A stretch of 38,555 nucleotides of DNA from DASSKP01 sp035695045 (GTDB taxonomy: Bacteria > Actinomycetota > Actinomycetes > JAFAQI01), in NCBI GenBank assembly GCA_035695045.1, contig DASSEX010000075.1:1-38555 (forward strand), in the 5' to 3' direction. The position numbers were made by a program, and so were the translations under genes. Below, piece after piece: positions 23,534 to 31,762 of the stretch. Under the pieces are notes generated by a model that was given only the letters and a program-made list of their open reading frames with translations, was not told the origin of the DNA and did no database searches. Numbering within the stretch: the first letter of the stretch is position 1; each line of letters begins with the position of its first letter.

Positions 23534-24862
23534 ATGAGACACCTGTTGAAGCGTGTCGTCACGACGGGCATCGGTGTCAGTGCCGTCATCTTGGCTTCAG
23601 TCACGGCGGGAACCGGCGCCGGCGCAACGACGCTGACGGCTACGGAGTTCGGTAACCCGGGCTTCGAGTCGCCGGTCATCTCGACGGCGTCGCCGTTCTA
23701 CGTCAACTACGCCGCCCCGTCGACCGCCATCGACCACTGGACGGTGACGGCCGGTGACGTCGACCTCGTCGTCCCCACCTACCCGGTGCACAGCGGCGCC
23801 CAGGCTCTGGACCTGAACGGGTACGGTCCGGGCACCATCGCGCAGACCTTCGCGGTTCACCCCGGCCTGCACTACTCCGTGAAGTACTGGGTCAACACCA
23901 ACGGAGGTAACCACTGGAACATCGATGTCTCGTCCAACGGCACGAGCCTCGCGAACGGCAACGGCGACTACGCCAACCCGCTGCCTAGTGTCGTCTTCGA
24001 CGGGTCCTGGCAGCAGTGGGGTCCGCCTGACGTCGTCCCGACCGGCACCACGATGACGGTGACGCTGACCAGCCTGGACAGCGGCGCCGGTGGCGTCGTC
24101 CTCGATGACTTCGCGGTCACCTACACGGACCCGGGTCCGGCTGTCACCGGCCTCGCGGTGGCATCGGGTGGCGCGAAGGTGCACCTGACCGGCACCGTGG
24201 CCAACGGTGCGATCGGCCAGGGTGACGTGACCGGCGCGCAGTACCGGCTGACCCGCGGCACGTACGTCGGCCCGTGGGTGCCGATGACTGCGACGGACGG
24301 CGCGTTCGATGAGGCGAGCGAAGCAGTGGCGGCGGACATCGCACTGCCGCGCTGCGTCGGGAGCTACAACATCGACGTCCGCGGAGTGGACGAACTCGGC
24401 AACTACAGCGATGTCTACGGCCACCTGACGAACGCGTTCACGGTGAACGTCGTCGCCAGCGGCCCGATCGTGGCGAACTCGGTCATGCCTGCCACGATCA
24501 ACTCCGCAACTGACAAGGGCGAGCCGGACTACGTCGTCGACGCCGTCGCCGGCATGGTCGGCACCGTCCCCGTCGGAACCGTGGACATCAACTACAAGAA
24601 CATGACACCGGTGCACTTCGTCCCGGCCGGGACAACGCCGTACCTGTTCACCGGGTACGGGTCGACCGACCTGTACGCATGGCACAGCAGTGTCGTGAAC
24701 GCGGCGAGCATCCAGTTCCTCGCCGCGGGCATGCTCAGCCAGTACCCGCGCGGTGGCTTCTACATCAGCGCCCCCACGCAGTACATGCTCCCCACCGCGA
24801 CCCTGTCGCAGTGGGCGCCGGGCGTGCCGTTCGACCGTGGATCAGTGGTGGTCTGGCACTGA
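23534..24862 (+). CDS. Secreted protein with DUF642 / choice-of-anchor-C-like domain
   Basis: 442 residues with a signal peptide of about 31 residues. Residues about 36-200 resemble DUF642 or choice-of-anchor-C beta-sandwich domains: NPGFESP, STAIDHWTVTAGDVDLV, HSGAQALDLNGYGPGTIAQTF, and a closing VLDDFAVTY. Such domains bind carbohydrate in plants and occur in bacterial surface proteins. Residues 205-442 contain further beta-rich repeats (SYNIDVRGVDELGNYSD) without a recognised catalytic site. GAGGAGAA precedes the ATG at 23534. It follows the ceramidase-like gene in the same direction after a 192-bp structured gap, and ends at a clear terminator (24881-24900). A role at the cell surface or in binding polysaccharide is plausible only. 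Confidence 0.82.
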   Translation: MRHLLKRVVTTGIGVSAVILASVTAGTGAGATTLTATEFGNPGFESPVISTASPFYVNYAAPSTAIDHWTVTAGDVDLVVPTYPVHSGAQALDLNGYGPGTIAQTFAVHPGLHYSVKYWVNTNGGNHWNIDVSSNGTSLANGNGDYANPLPSVVFDGSWQQWGPPDVVPTGTTMTVTLTSLDSGAGGVVLDDFAVTYTDPGPAVTGLAVASGGAKVHLTGTVANGAIGQGDVTGAQYRLTRGTYVGPWVPMTATDGAFDEASEAVAADIALPRCVGSYNIDVRGVDELGNYSDVYGHLTNAFTVNVVASGPIVANSVMPATINSATDKGEPDYVVDAVAGMVGTVPVGTVDINYKNMTPVHFVPAGTTPYLFTGYGSTDLYAWHSSVVNAASIQFLAAGMLSQYPRGGFYISAPTQYMLPTATLSQWAPGVPFDRGSVVVWH

Positions 24863-24880
24863 CCCGTCGAACAACGAACA

Positions 24881-24900
24881 GGGAGGCCTTCGGGCCTCCC
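24881..24900 (+). terminator. Rho-independent terminator with TTCG loop
   Basis: GGGAGGCC-TTCG-GGCCTCCC is a perfect 8-bp stem with the very stable UUCG tetraloop, followed by TCTCGTTTG. It lies 18 bp after the secreted-protein stop, and 30 bp before the end of the converging anti-sigma-like gene. Confidence 0.85.
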
Positions 24901-24930
24901 TCTCGTTTGCCCCGTTGCCGGGAGACCGCG

Positions 24931-25455
24931 TCAGTCGGGGAGCGGCTGCGACAGCGCCGCCTCGCGTTCGGCGATGGCCGGCTGCGCCTTCTCGAGATCG
25001 AGGGTGACGGTGTCGGTCCCGCGGTCGGCGAGCCGCTGGAGGGGGGAGCCCTCGGCGAACTGGAGCTGCTTCTCGAGGTGCACGATCATCCCGCTCTCCG
25101 GGCGCGACTTGAAGTGGACGCGGTCGACGAGCGCGCGGATCAGCTGGATGCCGCGCCCCTCCTCGGCCGAGGGATCCGCCTCGGCGTGACCCAGGTGGTC
25201 GGCGTCGAATCCTCGCCCTGCATCGACGACCTCGATCACACAGGCGTTGTCGTCCAAACCCGCAACGACTTCGTACTCGTCACCGGCGGCGGCGTGGTCG
25301 AGGACGTTGGTGCAGGCCTCGGTCAGCGCCAGCTCGATGTCGGTCAGGCAGTCCTCCGCCACGCCGAGGGTCCGCATCGAGCTCTGGAGGACCTTGCGCA
25401 CGACCGGCACGCTCAGCGCGTCGCGCGGCAGCTGCAACGTGAACTTGATCTCCAC
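24931..25455 (-). CDS. Anti-sigma-factor-like histidine-kinase-fold ATPase (RsbW/SpoIIAB type)
   Basis: 174 residues. A HATPase_c_2 domain fills residues about 10-130, with the N-box ELALTEACTNVLDHA (Asn50), the G1 box VVDAGRGFD (about 77-84) and the G2 box EGRGIQLIRALVD (about 99-111). About 40 extra residues follow. Such proteins bind and inhibit an alternative sigma factor or phosphorylate an anti-sigma antagonist. No STAS-domain partner or matching sigma gene is adjacent, so it is an orphan here. GTG start at 25455 with GGAGG about 11 nt upstream. It lies 59 bp after purS in the same direction and could share its transcript. The terminator of the converging secreted-protein gene is close to its 3' end. 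Confidence 0.87.
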   Translation of the reverse strand: MEIKFTLQLPRDALSVPVVRKVLQSSMRTLGVAEDCLTDIELALTEACTNVLDHAAAGDEYEVVAGLDDNACVIEVVDAGRGFDADHLGHAEADPSAEEGRGIQLIRALVDRVHFKSRPESGMIVHLEKQLQFAEGSPLQRLADRGTDTVTLDLEKAQPAIAEREAALSQPLPD

Positions 25456-25514
25456 GGGAACGGTTCCTCCTCACCGGAGAGCATCCCCGCATACGACGTG
25501 CGGCTAACGCTGAT

Positions 25515-25748
25515 TCAGGTCACAGTGACCGTGAAGTCCTCGATGACCGGATTCGCCAGGAGGGTTTCGGCGACCTGGCGGGCGACCTTCTCCGGATCCG
25601 GCCCCTCGACCTCGAGCTCGAAGTGCTTGCCCTGCCGCACGGCGCTGACGTCGGAGAAGCCGAGGCTGGGCAGCGCCCGCGCGATGGCCTGCCCCTGCGG
25701 ATCGAGGATCTCCGGCTTGAGCATCACGTCGACGACGACCTTGGCCAC
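25515..25748 (-). CDS. purS: Phosphoribosylformylglycinamidine synthase subunit PurS
   Basis: 77 residues. Small bridging subunit of the PurL-PurQ-PurS FGAM synthase. VAKVVVDVMLKPEILDPQGQ at the N-terminus and VRQGKHFELEVEG in the middle are diagnostic. I chose the GTG at 25748 because the family begins there; a TTG at 25757 adds three residues. It is 21 bp beyond the purC stop in the same direction, so it is read with purB-purC. It is separated from purQ by the anti-sigma-like gene and two opposite-strand secreted-protein genes, an unusual split of the purSQL trio. Confidence 0.95.
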   Translation of the reverse strand: MAKVVVDVMLKPEILDPQGQAIARALPSLGFSDVSAVRQGKHFELEVEGPDPEKVARQVAETLLANPVIEDFTVTVT

Positions 25749-25769
25749 GCCCGTCAACCTACCGGCCGG

Positions 25770-26696
25770 TCACGCGGACCGGAGATAGTCGTCGAACGAC
25801 CGCCCGGTGAGCCGCTCGTAGGCGTCCACGTACTTCTGCCGGGTGCGGTCCGCGACCTCCTGCGGCAGCGCCGGCGGGGCCCCCTGCCTGTCCCAGCCCG
25901 ACTCGTGCAGCAGCCAGTCACGGACGTACTGCTTGTCGTACGACGGCTGTGCGTGGCCGGGCTCCCACTGGTCGGCCGGCCAGAAGCGCGAGGAGTCCGG
26001 CGTCAGCACCTCGTCGCCGAGCGTCAACGTGCCGTCGGTGTCGCGACCGAACTCGAACTTGGTGTCGGCGACGAGAAGCCCGCTCGGCTCCGCCAGCTCG
26101 GTCGCCCGGCGGTAGACGGCGAGGGTGAGCCGCTCCAGCTCGGCGGCGAGGTCGTCGCCGACGGTCCGCGCGACCTGCTCGCGGCTGACGTTCTCGTCGT
26201 GCTCGCCCATGTCGGCCTTCGTCGCCGGCGTGAAGATCGGGTCGGGGAGCCGGTCGCCGTCGCGGAGCCCGGGCGGGAGGCGGTGTCCGCACACCTCTCC
26301 GGTGGCGACGTAGTCGTTGAGGCCGCTGCCCGCGAGGTAGCCGCGGGCGACGCACTCGACCGGCACCATCTCGAGTCGTCGGCAGAGCATCGACCGGCCG
26401 CGCAGCGCCTCGGCGTGCGGCGCGAGCTCGGCGGGATAGTCGTCAACGCGCGCGGTGAGCAGGTGGTTCGGCACGACGTCCGCGAGCTGCTCGAACCACC
26501 ACAACGTCAGCGCGGTCAGCACTGCGCCCTTGTCCGGGATCTCGGTCGGCAGGACGTAGTCGAAGGCGGAGATGCGGTCCGTCGCGACGAGCAGCAGCTG
26601 GTCGTCGCCGACGGCGTACAGCTCCCGGACCTTGCCCGAGTGCAGATGTCGATGCGCCAGCCCGGTCAGCGAGCCCGCATTCAAGGACGAGCTCAT
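25770..26696 (-). CDS. purC: Phosphoribosylaminoimidazole-succinocarboxamide synthase (SAICAR synthase)
   Basis: 308 residues. Joins CAIR and aspartate with ATP to form SAICAR. Motifs are SGKVRELYAVGDDQLLLVAT, DRISAFDYVLPTEIPDKG, VECVARGYLAGSG, FTPATKADMGEHDENVS and ADTKFEFG. The length fits the longer bacterial/yeast-like form. The ATG at 26696 overlaps the purB stop as ATGA, so translation is coupled. purS follows 21 bp later. Confidence 0.97.
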   Translation of the reverse strand: MSSSLNAGSLTGLAHRHLHSGKVRELYAVGDDQLLLVATDRISAFDYVLPTEIPDKGAVLTALTLWWFEQLADVVPNHLLTARVDDYPAELAPHAEALRGRSMLCRRLEMVPVECVARGYLAGSGLNDYVATGEVCGHRLPPGLRDGDRLPDPIFTPATKADMGEHDENVSREQVARTVGDDLAAELERLTLAVYRRATELAEPSGLLVADTKFEFGRDTDGTLTLGDEVLTPDSSRFWPADQWEPGHAQPSYDKQYVRDWLLHESGWDRQGAPPALPQEVADRTRQKYVDAYERLTGRSFDDYLRSA

Positions 26697-28000
26697 GACA
26701 GAACGCTCACTCGGTCGAAGACACCGGCAAGCCGTTCGAGGTAGCGCTCCGGGCGGCACACCTCGTCGAGACGGTCCTCGTCGAGCGGCTGCCCGGCGTC
26801 GGCCGCGTGCTTGCGCAGCGTCTCGCGGAAGGGCGCACCGCCGTGCCAGGTCTCCATCGCCGCGGCCTGCGTGATGCGGTAGGCGTCCTCGCGCGACAGG
26901 CCGCTCTCGACCAGCTCGAGCAGCACGGCGCTGGAGTAGATGAGCCCGCCGGTGGAGTCGAGGTTGGCGCGCATCCGATCGCTGTTGACCACGAGGCCGT
27001 TCACCAGCCGCGACGTCAGGTGCAGAAGGTAGTCGGTGCCGATCGCAGCGTCCGGCAGCGCGATTCGCTCGACGGACGAGTGCGAGATGTCGCGCTCGTG
27101 CCACAGCGGGATGCCTTCCATGACCGGCACCACCTGCGCGCGGACGATCCGCGCGAGCCCGCAGATCCGCTCGCACAGGATCGGGTTGCGCTTGTGCGGC
27201 ATCGCGCTCGAGCCCTTCTGGCCCGATCCGAACGGCTCCTCGAGCTCGCGCACCTCGGTGCGCTGGCCGTGCCTCACCTCGAGAGCGATCGCTTCGCACA
27301 CCGTCGCCATCACCGCAAGCGCCGAGACCCACTCGCTCACGCCGTCCCGCAGCACCACCTGCGTCGCAACGTCCGCCGGGCGTAAGCCGAGCTGCTGCGC
27401 GACGTGCTGTTCGATCGCCGGGTCGATGTTGCTGTAGCTGCCGACGGCACCGGAGATCTTCGCCACCGCCACGGCGTCGCGCGCACGCGCCAAGCGATCG
27501 CGCGACCTCGCCATGGCGAACGCGAAGTCGGCGACGCGGTGCCCCCAGACGTCCGGTTCGGCGTGCACGCCATGCGTGCGGCCGACGCGGAGCGTCGCCC
27601 GATGCGCCAGCGCATGGTCGCGGAGCGACGTCACCAGGGCGGATGCTTTTGCCAGCAACAGATCCGTTGCCTCGACGAGCTGCAAAGCGAGCGCGGTGTC
27701 GAGCAGGTCCGACGACGTCATGCCGTAGTGGACCCACGCCGCCGCCTCTCGTGGAGTGGTGTTGTCGGCCCACGCGGTGAGAAACGCGATGACATCGTGC
27801 TGCGTCACCGCTTCGACCGCAGCCACTGCTTCCGGTGTGGGCGGCGCGGCATTGCGCACGGGTTCGACGCTGTCCTGCGGAACGGTGCCGGCGGCAGCGT
27901 GCGCCTCCAGGACGATGCGCTCGACCGCGCACCACAGCTCGTACTTGTGTGCTTCGCTCCAGACGCGACCCATCTCAGGCAGCGTGTAGCGCTCGATCAA
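26693..28000 (-). CDS. purB: Adenylosuccinate lyase
   Basis: 435 residues. Splits fumarate from SAICAR and from adenylosuccinate. It carries the fumarase/aspartase-superfamily signature GSSAMPHKRNP on the flexible loop, MTSSDLLDTALALQL, GRTHGVHAEPDVWGH with the catalytic His, and KISGAVGSYSNIDP. The N-terminus IERYTLPEMGRVWS is that of actinobacterial PurB. The start is a TTG at 28000 with GAGG about 9 nt upstream, the only sensible start. It follows the purE-like gene by 13 bp and overlaps purC. With purA in the window both AMP-branch enzymes are present. Confidence 0.97.
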   Translation of the reverse strand: MIERYTLPEMGRVWSEAHKYELWCAVERIVLEAHAAAGTVPQDSVEPVRNAAPPTPEAVAAVEAVTQHDVIAFLTAWADNTTPREAAAWVHYGMTSSDLLDTALALQLVEATDLLLAKASALVTSLRDHALAHRATLRVGRTHGVHAEPDVWGHRVADFAFAMARSRDRLARARDAVAVAKISGAVGSYSNIDPAIEQHVAQQLGLRPADVATQVVLRDGVSEWVSALAVMATVCEAIALEVRHGQRTEVRELEEPFGSGQKGSSAMPHKRNPILCERICGLARIVRAQVVPVMEGIPLWHERDISHSSVERIALPDAAIGTDYLLHLTSRLVNGLVVNSDRMRANLDSTGGLIYSSAVLLELVESGLSREDAYRITQAAAMETWHGGAPFRETLRKHAADAGQPLDEDRLDEVCRPERYLERLAGVFDRVSVLS

Positions 28001-28013
28001 TTCGTCGACCTCT

Positions 28014-28490
28014 TCACCATGTCGTCACCGCGGCTTGCTCGAACGTCTCCTTGAACTGCGCCAGCTGCGTGCGCAAACCGGGATCGCCGACCGCGAGGAT
28101 CTGTACGGCGAGGATCGCAGCATTTGTCGAGTGGTCGAGGCCGACGCACGCGACCGGCACACCGGCAGACATCGAGGTCATCGCCACGAGCGCATCGAGC
28201 CCGGCGAGCCCACCGCCTCTGATCGGTACGCCGATCACCGGAAGCGTCACGTGCGACGCGACGATGCCCGCGATCGCTGCATTGACGCCGCCGCCCGCGA
28301 CGACGACCTCGACGCCGCGTGGCTCCAGCTCCGCGCACCAGTCCAGGAGTGCGCGCGGTGACCGGTGCGGGCTGATCACCGTCTCGTCGTAGGACACCTT
28401 GAACCGTCCGAGGGTGGCACCGACCCGAGCCATCACCTCGTGCTCCGTCATCGACCCGTAGATGACGGCGACCCTGGCCGGCTCGGCCAC
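28014..28490 (-). CDS. purE: Divergent PurE-family protein (AIR carboxylase / N5-CAIR mutase family)
   Basis: 158 residues. The fold-level match to PurE is clear: VAVIYGSMTEHEVM at the N-terminus, SPHRSP with His42 at the place of the usual SAHRT/SAHKT histidine, PVIGVPI, and LAGLDALVAMTSMSAGVPVACV. The key loop reads AGGGVNAAIAG (66-76). Standard class I mutases have AGAGGAAHLPG and class II carboxylases have AGRSNALSG, so this copy fits neither and lacks the class I His. The GS-x-SD start motif is also changed (GSMTEH). It may still act as the purine carboxylation enzyme, since it lies between purD and purB with gaps of 9 and 13 bp. It could also be a class II-like enzyme that needs no PurK. 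No purK is in the window. GTG start with AGGGGGAG upstream. Confidence 0.85.
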   Translation of the reverse strand: MAEPARVAVIYGSMTEHEVMARVGATLGRFKVSYDETVISPHRSPRALLDWCAELEPRGVEVVVAGGGVNAAIAGIVASHVTLPVIGVPIRGGGLAGLDALVAMTSMSAGVPVACVGLDHSTNAAILAVQILAVGDPGLRTQLAQFKETFEQAAVTTW

Positions 28491-28499
28491 GACTCCCCC

Positions 28500-29747
28500 T
28501 CAGCTCGGTGCTCGGACGTCGCCGCGCGCCGCCCGCTCGGCGATGTCACGACGGTGATGGCTGCCGCGGATGGTGATCCGCCCGACGGCGTCGTACGCCG
28601 ATTGTCGCGCACCGTCGAGGTCCGCGCCGACAGCGGTGATCGCCAGCACCCGACCCCCCGCGGTGACGAGCCGCCCGTCGTCGGCCAGCGCCGTGCCGGC
28701 GTGCAGAACGGTGACGCCCGGCACTTGCTCGGCTGCGTCAAGGCCGGTGATCTCGTCGCCCGTCAGCGGCGCCGCCGGGTAGCCCTCGCTGGCCATCACC
28801 ACGGTGACCGCGGCCTGGTCCGACCACGACAACGGTGGATGCTCGCCGAGCCGGCCGGTTGCGGCGGCCAGGAGCAGACCCGCGAGCGGCGTGCGGAGCA
28901 GCGGCAGCACGACCTCGGTCTCGGGGTCGCCGAACCGGCAGTTGAACTCCACGACCTGCGGACCGCGGGAGGTCAGCGCCAGCCCGACGTAGAGCAGACC
29001 GGAGAACGGCGTGCCGATGCTGCGCATCTCGTCGAGCGTCGGCTGCACGACGGTCTTCACGACCTCGTCGACGAGACCGGCGGGCGCCCACGGCAACGGT
29101 GCGTAGGCCCCCATACCCCCGGTGTTGGGCCCGCTGTCGCCGTCGCCGACCCGCTTGAAGTCCTGCGCCGGAACCAGCGGCAACGCGGTCTCGCCGTCGG
29201 TGATGCAGAACAGCGACACCTCCGGGCCGTCGAGGTACTCCTCGACGACGACGCGGTGCCCGCGGGCGTGCACCATGGCCTCGTCGCGGGACTCGGTGAC
29301 GACGACGCCCTTTCCGGCCGCGAGCTCGTCGTGCTTGACGACGTACGGCGACCCGGCGGCATCCAGCGCCGCAGCAACCTCGTCGTCGCTCTCGCACACC
29401 CAGTGCCCGGCTGTCGGCACGCCGGCGGCGGCCATGACCTGCTTCGCGAATGCCTTGCTGCCCTCGAGCTGCGCAGCGGCGGCGCCTGGCCCGAAGACGG
29501 CGAAGCCCGCTGCGCGTAGGTCGTCGGCCGCGCCTGCGACGAGCGGCGCCTCGGGACCGATGACGACGAGATCGGCGTGGACCTCCGTCGCGACCTCGAG
29601 CGGTGTCGTCAACGGACGGGTCTCCGCGATCGCCGCGATGCCGGGGTTGCCGGGCGCGCAGACCAGCAGGGAGACCTGAGGATCGCGGGTGAGTGCGAGG
29701 CACAGCGCGTGCTCGCGAGCACCGCCCCCGATCACCAGCACGTGCAC
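28500..29747 (-). CDS. purD: Phosphoribosylamine-glycine ligase (GAR synthetase)
   Basis: 415 residues. Step 2 of purine synthesis, joining glycine to phosphoribosylamine with ATP. It begins VHVLVIGGGAREHALCLAL (the family usually has GGGGREHA, so one Gly is Ala here). ATP-grasp features follow: VVIGPEAPLVAG, YVVKHDELAAGKGVVV, SGPNTGGMGAYAP and VVEFNCRFGDPETEVVLPLL. The GTG at 29747 follows the GNAT stop by 4 bp, with GGAGG overlapping the GNAT 3' end. purE follows by 9 bp. Confidence 0.96.
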   Translation of the reverse strand: MHVLVIGGGAREHALCLALTRDPQVSLLVCAPGNPGIAAIAETRPLTTPLEVATEVHADLVVIGPEAPLVAGAADDLRAAGFAVFGPGAAAAQLEGSKAFAKQVMAAAGVPTAGHWVCESDDEVAAALDAAGSPYVVKHDELAAGKGVVVTESRDEAMVHARGHRVVVEEYLDGPEVSLFCITDGETALPLVPAQDFKRVGDGDSGPNTGGMGAYAPLPWAPAGLVDEVVKTVVQPTLDEMRSIGTPFSGLLYVGLALTSRGPQVVEFNCRFGDPETEVVLPLLRTPLAGLLLAAATGRLGEHPPLSWSDQAAVTVVMASEGYPAAPLTGDEITGLDAAEQVPGVTVLHAGTALADDGRLVTAGGRVLAITAVGADLDGARQSAYDAVGRITIRGSHHRRDIAERAARGDVRAPS

Positions 29748-29751
29748 GGCA

Positions 29752-30351
29752 TCAGCCTCCCACGAGCCGGGCCTCGAGACCGGCCTTCACGGCCGGCCAC
29801 TCGTCGAGGATGACGGAGAACACCACGGTGTCGCGCCGGGTTCCGTCGGCGCGGACCATGTGCCGGCGAAGGACGCCTTCGCGGGTCGCGCCGAGCTTGG
29901 CGATCGCAGCCTGCGAACGGGCGTTGATGAGGTCGGTCTGGATCTTCACCCGACCGAAGCCGCAGTCCTCGAAAGCATGGGTCATCAGCAGCAGCTTGCA
30001 CTCCGGGTTGACCTTGGTGGACCAGACCTCCGGCGTGTACGCCGTCCATCCGATGTGGGTGCGCTCATGACCGAGATCACTGTCACCGAGGCTCGTCGTG
30101 CCGACGATCCAGCCGCTGTCGAGCAGCCGGACGATGTACATGGCGCGCTGGTCGGCGACGGCCGCATCCATGCGGTCGCGCCACCCGTCAGGCGTCGTCG
30201 GCCGGGCGGCCGGGCCGCCGTTGTATCCCGCGGCCCAGACCTCGTCGTGGTCCAGAGCGGCGAACAGCCCTTCGGCATCGTCGTGGAAGGCCGGGTCGAG
30301 GCGAACGTGAGCGCCGATCAGAGGACGGCCCCCCGGCATTCGAGCAGTCAT
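29752..30351 (-). CDS. GNAT acetyltransferase (RimJ/RimL-like)
   Basis: 199 residues. A single N-acetyltransferase domain of the RimJ/RimL type: GAHVRLDPAFHDDAEGLFAA at the N-terminus, HIGWTAYTPEVWSTKVNPECK in the middle, and the acetyl-CoA/helix segment QTDLINARSQAAIAKLGATREGVLRRHM. It transfers an acetyl group from acetyl-CoA to an unknown amine, perhaps a protein N-terminus or small molecule. I chose the ATG at 30351 (TARMPGGRPL) with GGGGAAG upstream; the longer frame from 30450 has arginine/serine junk. It lies between purA (49 bp) and purD (4 bp), so it is read within the pur block, with no known purine role. Confidence 0.87.
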   Translation of the reverse strand: MTARMPGGRPLIGAHVRLDPAFHDDAEGLFAALDHDEVWAAGYNGGPAARPTTPDGWRDRMDAAVADQRAMYIVRLLDSGWIVGTTSLGDSDLGHERTHIGWTAYTPEVWSTKVNPECKLLLMTHAFEDCGFGRVKIQTDLINARSQAAIAKLGATREGVLRRHMVRADGTRRDTVVFSVILDEWPAVKAGLEARLVGG

Positions 30352-30400
30352 CCTGTCTTCCCCGGCGTTGTGAGCGAAGCGGGCAACGTCGTGGGGATTC

Positions 30401-31684
30401 TCAGACCAGCGAACGCACGACGATCGACGCGTCCCGCTCCGCGCCGACACCGATCACCGAGATCGGGACCGAGGTCATCGACTCGACAGCCTCGACGTAA
30501 CGCCGCGCGTTCTTGGGCAGGTCCTCGATCGACCGGGCGCCGGAGATGTCCTCGTCCCAGCCGGGCAGCTCCTCATAGACCGGCTCGGCGTGGTGGAACT
30601 CCGTCTGCGTCATCGGCATCTCGTCGTAGGTGCGGTCACCGATGCGGTAGCCGACACAGACCGGGATCTTCTCGAAGCCGGTCAGCACGTCGAGCTTCGT
30701 CAGGACGAAGTCGGTCACACCGTTGATGCGGGCGGAGTAGCGCGCGATGACGGCGTCGTACCAGCCGCAACGCCGCGGGCGGCCGGTCGTCGTACCGAAC
30801 TCCGCACCCTGATGCCGCAGACGTTCCCCGTCGGCGTCGAGCAGCTCGGTCGGGAAGGGGCCGGACCCGACGCGGGTCGTGTACGCCTTGGCGATCGCAA
30901 CGACGCGGTCGATCCGCGTCGGGGGGATGCCGGAGCCGGTGCAGGCGCCGCCGGCGGTCGGGTTGGACGAGGTGACGAACGGATAGGTGCCGTGGTCGAC
31001 GTCGAGCATCGTGGCCTGGCCGCCCTCGAGCAGCACGACCTTGCCGTCGTCGAGCGCCTTCGTCAGCAGCAACGACGTGTCCGCGACGAACGGCCGCAGC
31101 CGGTCGGCATGCACCAACAGCTCGTCGACGACCGCGTCGACCGACAACGCCTTGCGGTTGTAGGCCTTCACGAGCAGCTGGTTCTTCTGCTCGAGGGCGC
31201 CCTCGACCTTCTGCCGCAGGATCTTCTCGTCGAACAAGTCCTGCACTCGCACGCCGATGCGCGACATCTTGTCGGCGTAGGCGGGACCGATGCCACGACC
31301 CGTGGTGCCGATCTTCGCGTCCCCCAGGAACCGCTCGCCGACCTTGTCGATCGTGGTGTGGTAGCCGGTGATGACGTGAGCGTTGGCGGACACCACGAGC
31401 CGTGAGGTGTCGACGCCGCGCGCCTCCAGGCCGTCGATCTCGCTGAACAGCACGCCGAGGTCGACCACGACGCCATTGCCGATGACGGGCGTCACCGTCG
31501 GCGTCAGGACGCCGGCCGGCAGCAGGTGCAGTGCGTACTTCTCGTCACCGATGACGATGGTGTGGCCGGCGTTGTTGCCGCCGTTGTACTTGACCACGAA
31601 GTCGACCTGCTCTCCGAGCAGGTCGGTGGCCTTGCCCTTGCCCTCGTCGCCCCACTGGGCCCCGAGCAGCACGATCGCCGGCAT
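30401..31684 (-). CDS. purA: Adenylosuccinate synthetase
   Basis: 427 residues. First committed step from IMP to AMP, using GTP and aspartate. It shows the P-loop GDEGKGK (about 12-18), NGGNNAGHT with His41, KIGTTGRGIGPAYADK, and the GTP-binding region VLTKLDVLTG. I chose the ATG at 31684 because family members begin MPAIVLLGAQWGDEGKG; a GTG directly before it adds one residue. AAGGGA lies 8 nt upstream. It starts the leftward purA-GNAT-purD-purE-purB-purC-purS block, with a 78-bp gap to the DUF3151 gene. Confidence 0.97.
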   Translation of the reverse strand: MPAIVLLGAQWGDEGKGKATDLLGEQVDFVVKYNGGNNAGHTIVIGDEKYALHLLPAGVLTPTVTPVIGNGVVVDLGVLFSEIDGLEARGVDTSRLVVSANAHVITGYHTTIDKVGERFLGDAKIGTTGRGIGPAYADKMSRIGVRVQDLFDEKILRQKVEGALEQKNQLLVKAYNRKALSVDAVVDELLVHADRLRPFVADTSLLLTKALDDGKVVLLEGGQATMLDVDHGTYPFVTSSNPTAGGACTGSGIPPTRIDRVVAIAKAYTTRVGSGPFPTELLDADGERLRHQGAEFGTTTGRPRRCGWYDAVIARYSARINGVTDFVLTKLDVLTGFEKIPVCVGYRIGDRTYDEMPMTQTEFHHAEPVYEELPGWDEDISGARSIEDLPKNARRYVEAVESMTSVPISVIGVGAERDASIVVRSLV

Positions 31685-31762
31685 CACGCCGTCCCTTCAA
31701 CGACGAAGGCCCCGCTGCGCTGCAGTTGCAAGCGACGCGGAGCCTCTTGCGACGAAAGGCTA

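Noticed and set aside
26697..27935. Upstream part of a 721-codon minus frame leading into purC
   Set aside because: Overlaps purB in another frame; purC begins at the ATGA overlap.
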